From: Singulisphaera sp. GP187
GTDB lineage: Bacteria; Planctomycetota; Phycisphaerae; Phycisphaerales; SM1A02
Reading direction: 5' to 3'
Assembly: GCA_945862215.1 (NCBI GenBank)
Contig: CAMAXY010000005.1
Location: forward strand, 1 to 64,000
Length of the DNA stretch: 64,000 nucleotides
The position numbers were made by a program, and so were the translations under genes. This document shows positions 17,395 to 26,204 of the stretch, piece by piece. Under the pieces are notes generated by a model. It saw only the letters and a list, made by a program, of their open reading frames with translations. It did no database searches and was not told the DNA's origin. Position 1 is the stretch's first letter, and every line of letters begins with the position of its first letter.

Positions 17395-19311
17395 CTAGTA
17401 AGACCGCGAGTCGCTGCGCTTGCACCAGTTGAGAAAAGCGCGATTCAGGACGCGATATCCGCCTGGAGTTGGGTAATCGCCGGTGAAATACCAGTCGCCG
17501 GTGTGATTCGGCATCGCTCGTCGCAGGCCTTCGATGGTCTGATAGACGACTTCGACCTCGCCGCGCCACTCGCCGGTCTTTGGACGGATCAACCGCGCGA
17601 TCTCGGCGGAGATCTCATCTTGGGTGAATCTGTCATAAATCAGCCGCACGTGATTTTTCATTCGGTCTGGCGGCAAAGAGTCCTGCGCCTTGCAGAGCGA
17701 CTCGACTTCATCGAGGACTGCATCATCGCCGCGCGCTCGAAGCAAATTGATCGCTGCTTCGAATGCAATGAAGCGACCGAGTTGACTCATATCGATTCCG
17801 TAGCAGTCCGGATAGAGAATTGGCGGTGCGCTACTGGCAACAAGAATGCGCGCGGGATTCAATCGCGAAAGAATAGTAATGATCGAATCACGAAGAGTGG
17901 TTCCTCGAACGATCGAATCATCGACTGCGATCAGCGTGTCGCCGGGTCGAACTGTTCCGCGAGTGATGTCATAGACGTGACTGACCAGATCGCGTCGCGC
18001 AGCATCATGCGTGATGAATGTCCGCAGTCGTTGATCCTTATGCGCAACTTTTTCCGCGCGCACGCGCACATCCATCAGCGCGCGAATTCGATCGGGAGTT
18101 GCCTTTCCTTCCGCAACAAGTTGGCAGACTTCGTCGGCGGCGCGTTCGCGCATGATGCGTTCGGTTTCCTGAATAAGTCCCAGGTATGCACTCTCAGATG
18201 TGTTGGGAATGAAGGAGAAAACAGCATGATCGACGGATTCTCCAAGTCGTTCCAGAATGCGCGGCGCCAAGTTTTCGCCCAAGCGTTTGCGCTCGTCATA
18301 GATTTCGTGATCGTTGCCGCGACTGAAATAAATTCGCTCGAATGAGCATTGACGAATCGGCCGCGGTTGCGCGAAGCGTTGAATCGCAATGGTTCCATCT
18401 CGCTTAACGCTCAGCACGTGTCCAGGTTCAAGTGGCTGAATCGCCTCGACGGGAACATTAAACACTGCGGCAAGAGCAGGGCGTTCGCTGGCAACTGCAA
18501 CCACATCATCGGTGATCACCATGAATGCAGGACGAATGCCAGCAGGATCTCGGCAGGCGAAACAATCGCCATTGCCAAGGAGAGCGCCGAGTGTGTATCC
18601 GCCGTCAAACTTTTCGGTCGCGCGTTCCAAGATGCGGCCATAATCCAATTGGGTTGAAACTTCTTTGGCAAGTGCGCGCCCTTCGAGAGCTGCGAAAGAT
18701 CCAGGACCCATTGTGGAAATCAGATGGTCGTGTTCGCGGTCAATCGAATAGCCGATCTTTTCCAAGACCACGCCGGTGTCGCTGCCCCCAACGGGAGAAA
18801 GTCCATATTCCACGAGCAAATCGAAAAGCTCGGGAGAATTGGTCAAATTAAAATTACCTGCAAGCGCCAGATTTCTGCTGGCGATGATCGATCTGCGCAC
18901 AAATGGATGGCAGGCATCCGCAGATCGTCCGCCGAATGTGCCGTATCGCAAATGTCCCAGCAGCACTTCGCCAAGAAGCGGCAACTTTTTCTTGAGATCG
19001 AGAATCGAAATCGCACGCAGTTCTTCTTCGCTCATGCTGCGCGCAGGTGTCAGTGCATCGTCAAACAGTCGCTCCACTGGATTGCGCTTACCGCTGCGCG
19101 CGCGTTCGAGAAATGGTTCACCCGCTGGCATGTCAAAGCGCACGCTTGCGATGCCTGCGCCGTCTTGTCCACGATTGTGTTGCTTCTCCATCAAGAGATA
19201 GAGCTTGCGAAGTCCCCATGTTGGGTCGCCGTACTGCTCCTGAAACCAAGTGATTGGCTTTCGCAGGCGGACAAGTGCAAGTCCACATTCATGTGTGAGT
19301 CGATCACTCAT
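17395..19311 (-). CDS. purF: amidophosphoribosyltransferase-like PurF, long (Bacteroidetes) type
   Basis: The 638-residue protein begins with a short propeptide before the catalytic Cys in HECGLALVRL. Next come LLMEKQHNRGQDGAGIAS, the glutaminase HLRYGTFGG segment, and LAGNFNLTN. The C-terminal phosphoribosyltransferase half has IAVDDSIVRGTTLRDSI (PRPP loop) and APPILYPDCYGIDM. The enzyme transfers ammonia from glutamine to PRPP in the first step of purine synthesis. The 100-150 extra residues and the spacing match the long form I know from Bacteroidetes rather than the 470-500-residue Bacillus/E. coli form. The mature N-terminus would be Cys9 after processing. Confidence 0.9.
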   Translation of the reverse strand: MSDRLTHECGLALVRLRKPITWFQEQYGDPTWGLRKLYLLMEKQHNRGQDGAGIASVRFDMPAGEPFLERARSGKRNPVERLFDDALTPARSMSEEELRAISILDLKKKLPLLGEVLLGHLRYGTFGGRSADACHPFVRRSIIASRNLALAGNFNLTNSPELFDLLVEYGLSPVGGSDTGVVLEKIGYSIDREHDHLISTMGPGSFAALEGRALAKEVSTQLDYGRILERATEKFDGGYTLGALLGNGDCFACRDPAGIRPAFMVITDDVVAVASERPALAAVFNVPVEAIQPLEPGHVLSVKRDGTIAIQRFAQPRPIRQCSFERIYFSRGNDHEIYDERKRLGENLAPRILERLGESVDHAVFSFIPNTSESAYLGLIQETERIMRERAADEVCQLVAEGKATPDRIRALMDVRVRAEKVAHKDQRLRTFITHDAARRDLVSHVYDITRGTVRPGDTLIAVDDSIVRGTTLRDSIITILSRLNPARILVASSAPPILYPDCYGIDMSQLGRFIAFEAAINLLRARGDDAVLDEVESLCKAQDSLPPDRMKNHVRLIYDRFTQDEISAEIARLIRPKTGEWRGEVEVVYQTIEGLRRAMPNHTGDWYFTGDYPTPGGYRVLNRAFLNWCKRSDSRSY

Positions 19312-19372
19312 GGAGAGTGCAGAAGGTTAGCGGATGCGAATGGAGGCGTGGCGATGTGCAAACGCCGTGAAT

Positions 19373-20182
19373 TCAAGCGATTGCAGGTTCGGATCGGCGA
19401 ACGCACAGAATGGGAGTGGGCTCGTATGGCCGACTGATCGTCAGCGATGCCTTGATCGCGGGCAGTTGCGCGTGAAAGAATTCGCGCACTAATGTGGGGC
19501 AATTGCAATCTTGCGAAAGATGGAGCAAGACCAAGTGTCGCACAGATCCGTTGGCGGTCAAGGCGCGCACGGCCTCGACCGATTGAACGTTGGACAAATG
19601 GCCTCGGCCTCCCATAATGCGCTGCTTGAGAAATGCTGGTCGTGGAGAATTGCGCTGCATCTCTTCGTCATAGTTGCTCTCGATCGAGAGCATGTCCAGA
19701 TCCGCGAACGCTTCGAGCAATTCATCGCTGACAGAACCAAGATCTGTTGCATGTCCGATGTGGGCGTTTTCAGAATCGAAACGAAATGCAGTTGATCCGA
19801 TCTCGTCGTGGGGAACTTTGACGAGTCGAACATCCGCTGTCTTGCCGAGTGCGAATGCAGCATCCATCGGTCGCAGACATTCTGCGGGAACGCCAGAAGC
19901 AAGCGCCAATTCTGCATGCGCGCGGCGCACGATCACCGGTACTGGAGCGCGTTGCAATTGTCGCGCCCACGAAGGTGACCAATGATCGCGATCAAGATGT
20001 GTCAGAAAGATCGCGCGCAGCGTGTGAAATCGCGCTGTCGCACTTGCGGCGACGAGTGCGGTGCGCACGCCACGAGGAGTCAGTCCCGCATCAACCAAGA
20101 TGAATTTGCCTGAATCGTCGAATGAAATTGCAGTCGCATTTCCGCGTGAGCTGCTGCCAAGAACGCAAATCGATGCGCTCAT
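19373..20182 (-). CDS. MBL-fold metallo-hydrolase (YycJ/WalJ-like)
   Basis: The product has 269 residues from the ATG at 20182; the upstream start at 20236 adds a non-homologous basic leader. The family pattern is clear: ICVLGSSSRGNATAI, ILVDAGLTPRGV, the metal-binding FLTHLDRDHW (HxDxDH variant of HxHxDH), GHATDLGSV, MLSIESNYD and LLHLSQDCN. The first His of the usual triad is conserved while the second is replaced by Asp, as in other YycJ-like members. YycJ-like enzymes are linked to DNA repair or wall metabolism, but no firm role is known. Confidence 0.82.
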   Translation of the reverse strand: MSASICVLGSSSRGNATAISFDDSGKFILVDAGLTPRGVRTALVAASATARFHTLRAIFLTHLDRDHWSPSWARQLQRAPVPVIVRRAHAELALASGVPAECLRPMDAAFALGKTADVRLVKVPHDEIGSTAFRFDSENAHIGHATDLGSVSDELLEAFADLDMLSIESNYDEEMQRNSPRPAFLKQRIMGGRGHLSNVQSVEAVRALTANGSVRHLVLLHLSQDCNCPTLVREFFHAQLPAIKASLTISRPYEPTPILCVRRSEPAIA

Positions 20183-20272
20183 CGTGATTGTCCTGCGGAA
20201 AAAAAGGAGGTCTCTTTCATGATGCGATCCTTGCACTGTCTTCGCTGACTGAAGCGCGTTCCATGCGCTCGT

Positions 20273-21079
20273 TTATTCACTGCTGGTCTGACGACCATGC
20301 GTACTTACGATACCTCGTTTGGAGGATTCGACGAAGGAAATATATTCGTCAATCATCGGCTCTCCTGCGCGCGTTCGCAAAACTTCCAGAGCATTCTTTG
20401 GCAGCATTCGACTTCGGCAAAGCGTGGTGTATGCCCATCGAGCTGCATCGATCGAAGCGGATGGGATTCCAGATCGACGCATGCCAACAATGTTCAGGCC
20501 GCGCGCATAATTTGTGTTGGTCACCAAGAAGAATGGGCAGACGTCATAACTTGCTCCAGCAAGTCCGCTGATGAAACAACCGCGGCCGAGTCGCACAAAT
20601 TGATGCACTCCAGCAGATCCGCCGGTGATGACTCGATCTGCAACATCGACATGACCTGCAAGCAGAGTTCCATTGGCAAGTACGCAGTTGTTTCCCATTG
20701 TGCAGTCGTGGCCGGCATGGGAATTCGCCATCCAATAATTACTGTCGCCAATGCGACCGGGAAGTTCCATCTTGGGTCGAGAAATTGTCACCCCTTCACG
20801 AAAGACATTGTTCGATCCGATGATGATTCCCTTGCCGGGAAAGTTGGGCGGCGTTCCAAGATCCTGCGGCGCGCAGCCGATGCAAGTATTCGCATAGAAC
20901 TGGTTGTTCTGGCCGATTGTCAGCGGGCCTTCCAATTGCACTCGAGATCGGAGAATCGTTCCCGCACCGATTGTGATTGGGCCGAGGGTTCCCATCAGGT
21001 GGCACCAAGGGCCGATCACGACATCGTCGGCGAGCGTGACATTTCCTTCAATGATCGCAGTGGGGTGAATCGTTGGCAC
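20273..21079 (-). CDS. lpxA: acyl-[ACP]--UDP-N-acetylglucosamine O-acyltransferase
   Basis: This is the first lipid A enzyme. The product is a left-handed beta helix made of hexapeptide repeats from TIHPTAIIEGNVTLADDVVIGP onward. Its LpxA-specific region includes CIGCAPQDLG, NNVFREGVTISR, NSHAGHDCTMGNNCVLANGT with the catalytic His, then GGSAGVHQFVRLGRGCFISG and a helical C-terminus with RRSGIPSASIDAARWAY. The track starts at 21196, which would overlap the divergent lipB by about 80 nt. A GTG at 21079 gives 269 residues, the family length; a GTG at 21100 is also possible. Confidence 0.92.
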   Translation of the reverse strand: MPTIHPTAIIEGNVTLADDVVIGPWCHLMGTLGPITIGAGTILRSRVQLEGPLTIGQNNQFYANTCIGCAPQDLGTPPNFPGKGIIIGSNNVFREGVTISRPKMELPGRIGDSNYWMANSHAGHDCTMGNNCVLANGTLLAGHVDVADRVITGGSAGVHQFVRLGRGCFISGLAGASYDVCPFFLVTNTNYARGLNIVGMRRSGIPSASIDAARWAYTTLCRSRMLPKNALEVLRTRAGEPMIDEYISFVESSKRGIVSTHGRQTSSE

Positions 21080-21113
21080 GGCGAAAGAATAGCCCCGCAC
21101 CCTACGATCGTCG

Positions 21114-21890
21114 ATGATGGATTCCTCCCCCAAGATTCGAAGTGAATTGCCCAGCAAGAAAGATCGCGCAGATTGCGCGGATTTGGTGGACTTCATCGAC
21201 CTTGGCGCACTCTCCTATGCGCGGGCTTATGCGATTCAGAAAGAAGCTCACGAGCGAGTCGTTGCGGCGCGACCTGAGATGGGCGCGTCATTTTCTGCGC
21301 AACTTCGTGCTGGAGAGATTTATCTTCTTGAGCATCATCCAGCTGTCGTGACCGTTTCGAGAAGAATCGACGCGCAAAAAAATGTTTTATTTTCGCAAGA
21401 GCAGTTGGCGCAGCGTGGCGTGGAATGCGTGGAGACTGATCGCGGTGGTGACGTGACGTGGCATGGGCCTGGTCAACTTGTCGTCTATTTGATCTTGGAT
21501 CTCAATCGACTTGGTCTGCGAGTGAATGGATATTTGCGGATGCTCGAAGGCGTGGTCATCGAGACGCTGGCAGATTTCGGCGTCGTGGGCGAGCGTGATC
21601 ACTGCGCAACTGGTGTCTGGGTGAATGGTCGCAAGATTTGTGCGATGGGAGTTCGATTGTCGCGCTGGGTTTCGATGCATGGGATCGCACTCAATGTCAA
21701 TCCCGATCTGAAGCAATTCGATTTGATCGTTCCTTGCGGATTGGTTGGTCGAGGAGTCACGAGCCTCGAAAGTGAACTTGCTTCCAAAGCACCCACGTTG
21801 GCGGAAGTGAAGAAAGCGCTGGCTTTTCGGCTGAATTGCGCACTTTCTGCAGCGGGCCAAGCAGCGGCAGTGGCGGGAGAATCAAGTTGA
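21114..21890 (+). CDS. lipB: octanoyl-[ACP]:protein N-octanoyltransferase
   Basis: The 258-residue protein shows LipB motifs: the substrate-binding TDRGGDVTWHGPGQLVVY, then ATGVWVNGRKICAMGVRLSRWVSMHGIALNV and the catalytic-Cys segment LIVPCGLVGRGVTS with the invariant Lys in GRKI. LipB transfers octanoate from ACP to lipoyl domains. The N-terminus (MMDSSPKIRSELPSK) extends about 20 residues beyond usual family members, so a later start is possible. It is divergent from lpxA and probably upstream of lepA in the same transcript (61 nt gap). Confidence 0.92.
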   Translation: MMDSSPKIRSELPSKKDRADCADLVDFIDLGALSYARAYAIQKEAHERVVAARPEMGASFSAQLRAGEIYLLEHHPAVVTVSRRIDAQKNVLFSQEQLAQRGVECVETDRGGDVTWHGPGQLVVYLILDLNRLGLRVNGYLRMLEGVVIETLADFGVVGERDHCATGVWVNGRKICAMGVRLSRWVSMHGIALNVNPDLKQFDLIVPCGLVGRGVTSLESELASKAPTLAEVKKALAFRLNCALSAAGQAAAVAGESS

Positions 21891-21951
21891 TGCGGTGCAG
21901 GTTCGGGTCTGCACTACACTTCAGGGCTCTCATCAGGTCTGTCGACTTCCA

Positions 21952-23766
21952 ATGAACATTCGCAATTTCTCAATCATCGCACACATCGATCACGGCAAAA
22001 GCACATTGGCCGATCGACTCTTGCAGGCGACCAACGCACTTTCGAAGCGCGAGGCGCGTGCGCAATTCTTGGACTCCATGGATTTGGAACGCGAGCGCGG
22101 CATCACCATCAAGGCAAGTGCTGTTTCTGTGCAGCACACTTGTGATGGCGAAGATTTCGAATTGAACTTTATTGATACGCCTGGTCACGTGGACTTCACA
22201 TACGAAGTGAGTCGCGCATTGACTGCGTGCGAAGGTGCGATTCTTGTTGTCGATTCCACTCAAGGCGTGCAGGCCCAAACTGTGGCCAACGCATATCTCG
22301 CCGTCGCAGCAGGATTGGAATTGATCCCCGTCATCAACAAGATTGATCTTCCCGCTGCCGATCCCGATGGAGTTGCGATGGAAATCGAACAGGTGCTTGG
22401 ACTGCCTGCAGAAGACTGCATCTTAGTTTCTGCGAAAACTGGTCAGGGAATTCAAGAATTACTCGATATGGTTTGTCGGAAGTTGCCTGCGCCGCGACCT
22501 GCAAAGACTGACAAGCTTCGCGGACTGATTTTTGACGCAAAATATGATGATTATCGCGGTGTTGTGGTCTATGTTCGAATTTTCGATGGCACGTTGAAAG
22601 TCGGCGACAAGATTCGCATGATGGGAACTGGTCGACACTTTATGGTCAGCGAATTGACGCGCTATACGCCGCATATCACGCGAGTGAAAGAACTTGGATG
22701 GGCACAGGTCGGTTCGATCAGCGCGAGCATCAAGAGTCTGGGCGATGTTCGAGTTGGCGATACGGTGACGCTTGATGGATCACCTGCAGAAGAGGCGCTC
22801 GCGGGTTATGAAGAACCAAAGCAGATGGTGTTCTGCGATTTTTATCCTTCGAGCGCTGATGCCGAAACGGGTACTGGCAAGAAGGCAAGTTTCGAAGCAC
22901 TGCGCGAAGCGATCGAAAAACTCAGTCTCAACGATGCAAGTTTCACTTTCGAGGTTCAGCATTCCGAAGCGCTTGGTTTCGGATATCGCTGCGGATTTCT
23001 TGGATTGCTCCACATGGACATCATTCAAGAACGACTCGAGCGCGAAGGTGGCGTTGAAATTGTGCAGACTGCGCCAACGGTCAAATATCTTGTGGACTTA
23101 ACCACGGGAGAGCAAGTCGAAATTCATAATCCTGCGGATTTGCCAGATCCATCACAAATGGCTGCAATTCGCGAGCCAATTGCAAAGTTGGAGATCATGT
23201 GTCCGACCGAAAATATCGGCGACTTGATCAAGTTGTGCGACAGCCGTCGCGGCATTTTTAAGGCGCAGCGATTTCTCAGCGAAGGCCGTCAGATTTTGGA
23301 TTATGAATTGCCGATGGCAGAGATCATCTATGACTTTTATGACAAGTTGAAATCGCTCACGCGCGGATACGGCACGATGGATTATCACGTTGTTGCATAT
23401 CGAGCCGACAACTTGGCCAAGGTCAACATTTTGGTGAACGGCGAAGTGGTTGAAGCCCTCAGCTTGATTTGCCATCGATCAACCGCTGAGATTCGCAGTC
23501 GTTTGATCTTGTCGAAGCTGAAGAAGCAAATCGATCGACATCAATTCGAAATTGCGTTGCAGGCCGCAGTGGGTGGAAAAGTCATTGCTCGCGAATCGAT
23601 CCAAGCGATGCGGAAAAACGTGACTGCGAAGTGCTATGGCGGCGATATCAGCCGCAAGCGCAAGCTGTTGGAAAAGCAGAAAGAAGGCAAGAAGCGGATG
23701 AAGCAGATCGGATCTGTTTCCATTCCGCAGGAAGCCTTCTTGGCAGTTCTCGAACAGAGCGAGTGA
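21952..23766 (+). CDS. lepA: elongation factor 4 (LepA)
   Basis: A translational GTPase that back-translocates ribosomes. The ATG at 21952 (MNIRNFSIIAHIDHGKSTLA) is preferred over 21895 because it gives the canonical N-terminus and about 604 residues. GTPase motifs are AHIDHGKST, RGITIKAS, DTPGHVDF and NKIDLPAA. The C-terminal LepA-specific domain follows (KCYGGDISRKRKLLEKQKEGKKRMKQIG). No irregularities. Confidence 0.97.
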   Translation: MNIRNFSIIAHIDHGKSTLADRLLQATNALSKREARAQFLDSMDLERERGITIKASAVSVQHTCDGEDFELNFIDTPGHVDFTYEVSRALTACEGAILVVDSTQGVQAQTVANAYLAVAAGLELIPVINKIDLPAADPDGVAMEIEQVLGLPAEDCILVSAKTGQGIQELLDMVCRKLPAPRPAKTDKLRGLIFDAKYDDYRGVVVYVRIFDGTLKVGDKIRMMGTGRHFMVSELTRYTPHITRVKELGWAQVGSISASIKSLGDVRVGDTVTLDGSPAEEALAGYEEPKQMVFCDFYPSSADAETGTGKKASFEALREAIEKLSLNDASFTFEVQHSEALGFGYRCGFLGLLHMDIIQERLEREGGVEIVQTAPTVKYLVDLTTGEQVEIHNPADLPDPSQMAAIREPIAKLEIMCPTENIGDLIKLCDSRRGIFKAQRFLSEGRQILDYELPMAEIIYDFYDKLKSLTRGYGTMDYHVVAYRADNLAKVNILVNGEVVEALSLICHRSTAEIRSRLILSKLKKQIDRHQFEIALQAAVGGKVIARESIQAMRKNVTAKCYGGDISRKRKLLEKQKEGKKRMKQIGSVSIPQEAFLAVLEQSE

Positions 23767-23830
23767 TTACGCACTCTTTGCCAGCTGCGAATAGCAAACT
23801 TCGGCTTGAACATCAGGCTATTCTTGGGCA

Positions 23831-24556
23831 ATGCGAATGACAGCTTCTATCGTTGCCACCTCCGTGCTTTCAAGCGCGCTTACGGCATTCTTTATGAGTG
23901 GTCTCGATCACTCGGCTTCGGCGCGCGTCATGCCGTTGCCGCAGGATCTTGGGCCAGCCGATGCGCTTGTGCTTTCTGGCAAGAGTGATCTGCGCGTCAC
24001 GAATGTTGATGGGCGAATCAGTTGGTCCGATCAGCCGAGCAGTCGAGCCTTTTCAATTGGCACAGTGCATGTGGGGCGAATTCTTGGCGCGCTCTTGCAG
24101 AGCGATAAATTTTCGGCAGAGGAATCTGAATTGGCTTCATCGCGACAGAAAATAGGCGAAGAGTTTGAGGCTCGTTACAAGGCAATGTTGGAGAAAGCAA
24201 AAGGAATAGATAAAGACTCGCCAGATTTTCCTGCCGCTCGCGCTGAGTTCGAGGACTTTCAGCAGGAATACACAGCTTGGAGTACGCAGAGCGAAAAGGA
24301 AGTAGACGCGATGCGCACACGCCATTATCAAACTGCCTATGCCGATTTGCGTGAAGCGGTCGAAGTCGTTTCCGATCGACGCAAGATTGACTTGGTCATG
24401 CGCTTTGTTCCCGCAAGTGACAAGATTGTTTCGGGCGAGGAAGCCAGCATTGCGCAACAGTTGATGGCACGCACATTCTTGCGATCACCAGATTCCATCG
24501 ACATCACAGAAGACATCTTGACGGAAATGAATTTGCAAGCCCCAAAGAAAGACTAA
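23831..24556 (+). CDS. OmpH/Skp-like exported protein, first of two tandem paralogues
   Basis: The 241-residue product has a signal-anchor near the N-terminus, a conserved domain with PQDLGPADALVLSG and a long charged helical middle (KIGEEFEARYKAMLEKAKG, DFPAARAEFEDFQQEY). The C-terminal VDVVSDRRKIDLVMRFVP region resembles OmpH/Skp periplasmic chaperones. It is followed 18 nt later by a paralogue of similar length and layout. Skp-like proteins escort outer-membrane proteins; here only the coiled-coil layout and the repeated gene support that. Confidence 0.65.
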   Translation: MRMTASIVATSVLSSALTAFFMSGLDHSASARVMPLPQDLGPADALVLSGKSDLRVTNVDGRISWSDQPSSRAFSIGTVHVGRILGALLQSDKFSAEESELASSRQKIGEEFEARYKAMLEKAKGIDKDSPDFPAARAEFEDFQQEYTAWSTQSEKEVDAMRTRHYQTAYADLREAVEVVSDRRKIDLVMRFVPASDKIVSGEEASIAQQLMARTFLRSPDSIDITEDILTEMNLQAPKKD

Positions 24557-24574
24557 GTTTTTACGAGCCCAACC

Positions 24575-25321
24575 ATGAACCCATCAACAAAACCATTCTC
24601 AGGCCAAGGTCTTCTTATCGTGTTTGGATCATTACTCGCCGGAATGCTGGGCGCATTTCTGGCGCTTTCAGTTTCGGGAACGCCCGCAGTCGCAATGCGA
24701 ATGTTGCCCACAGATCTGGGGCCTGCAGACGCAATGATTCTTTCTGGCAAGGATGGCAATGTCACTGTGACCAATCAAGAAGGTCGATTGTCATGGTCTG
24801 ATTCGCCATCGTCTCGGGCATACAGCATCGCATGTGTTTACATCGATCCGATTTTGAAGGGAATTTTGTCTGGAGTTCGATTCTCCAGCGATCGATCGAA
24901 GTTTGACGAAGAGGCAAAGACTCAGGGACAGGAATTCGAACGAAAGAGCAAAGCGCTGCAAGAGAAATATCCAGATTTGAAGCAGGGAGATGCCGCGTAT
25001 GAAAGTGCTCGCGGCGAATACAAGGCACTTCAAGTCGAGTATGAAAAATGGATGACAGCTTTGCAAAAAGTCCAATCCAAGCACATGGCCGAACAAGTCG
25101 AGAAGGCATATGGAGAATTGATCGCTGCTGTGGACATCGTCGCGGAGCGCAAAAAGATCGACTTTGTCTATCGATTCATCCCACCAGCACGCGCATTCGA
25201 ATCATCTGAACTCGCATCTGCAATGATGCAAGTTCAGGCGCGAACATTCTTGCGATCGCCCACTGGAACCGACATCTCCGAAGATGTGATCAAGGAACTG
25301 GGACTACCGGCGGCGCCCTAA
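24575..25321 (+). CDS. OmpH/Skp-like exported protein, second paralogue
   Basis: The 248-residue product shares with its upstream neighbour the motif DLGPADAMILSGKDGNVTVTN, the SWSDSPSSRAYSI segment and the IDFVYRFIPP region, as well as the helical centre (EEAKTQGQEFERKSKALQEK). An N-terminal membrane helix precedes the conserved part. The last 32 nt overlap the convergent gene. The pair is most simply a tandem duplication that has since diverged. Confidence 0.65.
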   Translation: MNPSTKPFSGQGLLIVFGSLLAGMLGAFLALSVSGTPAVAMRMLPTDLGPADAMILSGKDGNVTVTNQEGRLSWSDSPSSRAYSIACVYIDPILKGILSGVRFSSDRSKFDEEAKTQGQEFERKSKALQEKYPDLKQGDAAYESARGEYKALQVEYEKWMTALQKVQSKHMAEQVEKAYGELIAAVDIVAERKKIDFVYRFIPPARAFESSELASAMMQVQARTFLRSPTGTDISEDVIKELGLPAAP

Positions 25322-26195
25322 GTGGATCTTTGGCTAGATCCTTCACCGGCGTATTGACCGGCGGAGAGTTTGATGCGGCTGGCGTGATCGGTGTGATCGG
25401 TGTGATTCGCCGAAGTTCGCCAAGCGGTGTCGTCAGCGCCTCGTTCATCGGATCCGAGGATTTTTTAGATCCTGCATCGGATCCACCATCAGATTCAGAA
25501 TTCTTGGCCCCCGATCGATCTGGGCGATCGACGACCGCGCAAATCACAGGATTCTGCGCAGATCCATCAGAAAGCAATCTGATGTATTGGCCATCGAAAC
25601 TCCAAGTTCCATTGTGGCTCGCTCTGGAAAGAAGCGCAGGATCGTTTCTTGATGGTGGATTTGCCGAAGGTGGACTTGATTCAAGTTGATACCTCCCATC
25701 TGCTGCAAGTATCAAACTTCCGCCGGGACCGCTCCACTTTCCAACATATAAATCTTCGGGTGCGACAGGAGCCACATCAACATGAAGCATGTTGAGCGCT
25801 GACCCAGCATCAATAAAAATCTTGCCGTCTGTTCGCCGCATCGGAGCGCGGATTCGCGGCGGCATCACACCTGGATTTTTTCGGTCGACATATGGTTCGA
25901 GCCAAATGGTGCGGTAATTCTGCCGATCCCAGCGTCCAATTTTCGAAGGAGGTCGAAAGCGGTTGGGTTGTCCCCACCAGTTGAACGCTCCATCTTGTTT
26001 GATGAGCATGATTTCTTCACCATTCGTCCACCAACCGATGATGCTGATTGTTTCCGTTGGGTCAATGTCAAGTTTGGAATTTGCGGGGATGATCGCTGGT
26101 GCCGAAGGTTTTTGATCTTGGGCGATAGCTGCAGTTTGCACGCACAAAGCCGTCAAGCACGCAGTCAAAGCGCACGTGTGTTTGATTCGTTTCAT
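25290..26195 (-). CDS. exported protein of unknown function
   Basis: The 301-residue product begins with a signal peptide (KHTCALTACLTALCVQTAAIAQ) and a Pro-rich mature start. The body has repeated Trp/Gly motifs (IIGWWTNGEEIMLIKQDGAFNWW, IGRWD, VGKWSGPGGSLIL, NGTWSFDGQYIRLLSDG) suggestive of a beta-rich domain. A Ser/Pro tail contains a tandem ITP repeat (ITPITPITP). Possibly a lipocalin-like or TonB-box-less surface protein; no family assigned. It overlaps the paralogue gene convergently by 32 nt. Confidence 0.6.
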   Translation of the reverse strand: MKRIKHTCALTACLTALCVQTAAIAQDQKPSAPAIIPANSKLDIDPTETISIIGWWTNGEEIMLIKQDGAFNWWGQPNRFRPPSKIGRWDRQNYRTIWLEPYVDRKNPGVMPPRIRAPMRRTDGKIFIDAGSALNMLHVDVAPVAPEDLYVGKWSGPGGSLILAADGRYQLESSPPSANPPSRNDPALLSRASHNGTWSFDGQYIRLLSDGSAQNPVICAVVDRPDRSGAKNSESDGGSDAGSKKSSDPMNEALTTPLGELRRITPITPITPAASNSPPVNTPVKDLAKDPLRAPPVVPVP

Positions 26196-26204
26196 TGAGT
26201 ACTC

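Noticed and set aside
20297-21145. 282-residue + frame opposite lpxA
   Set aside because: Antisense shadow; the minus frame has full LpxA hexapeptide motifs.
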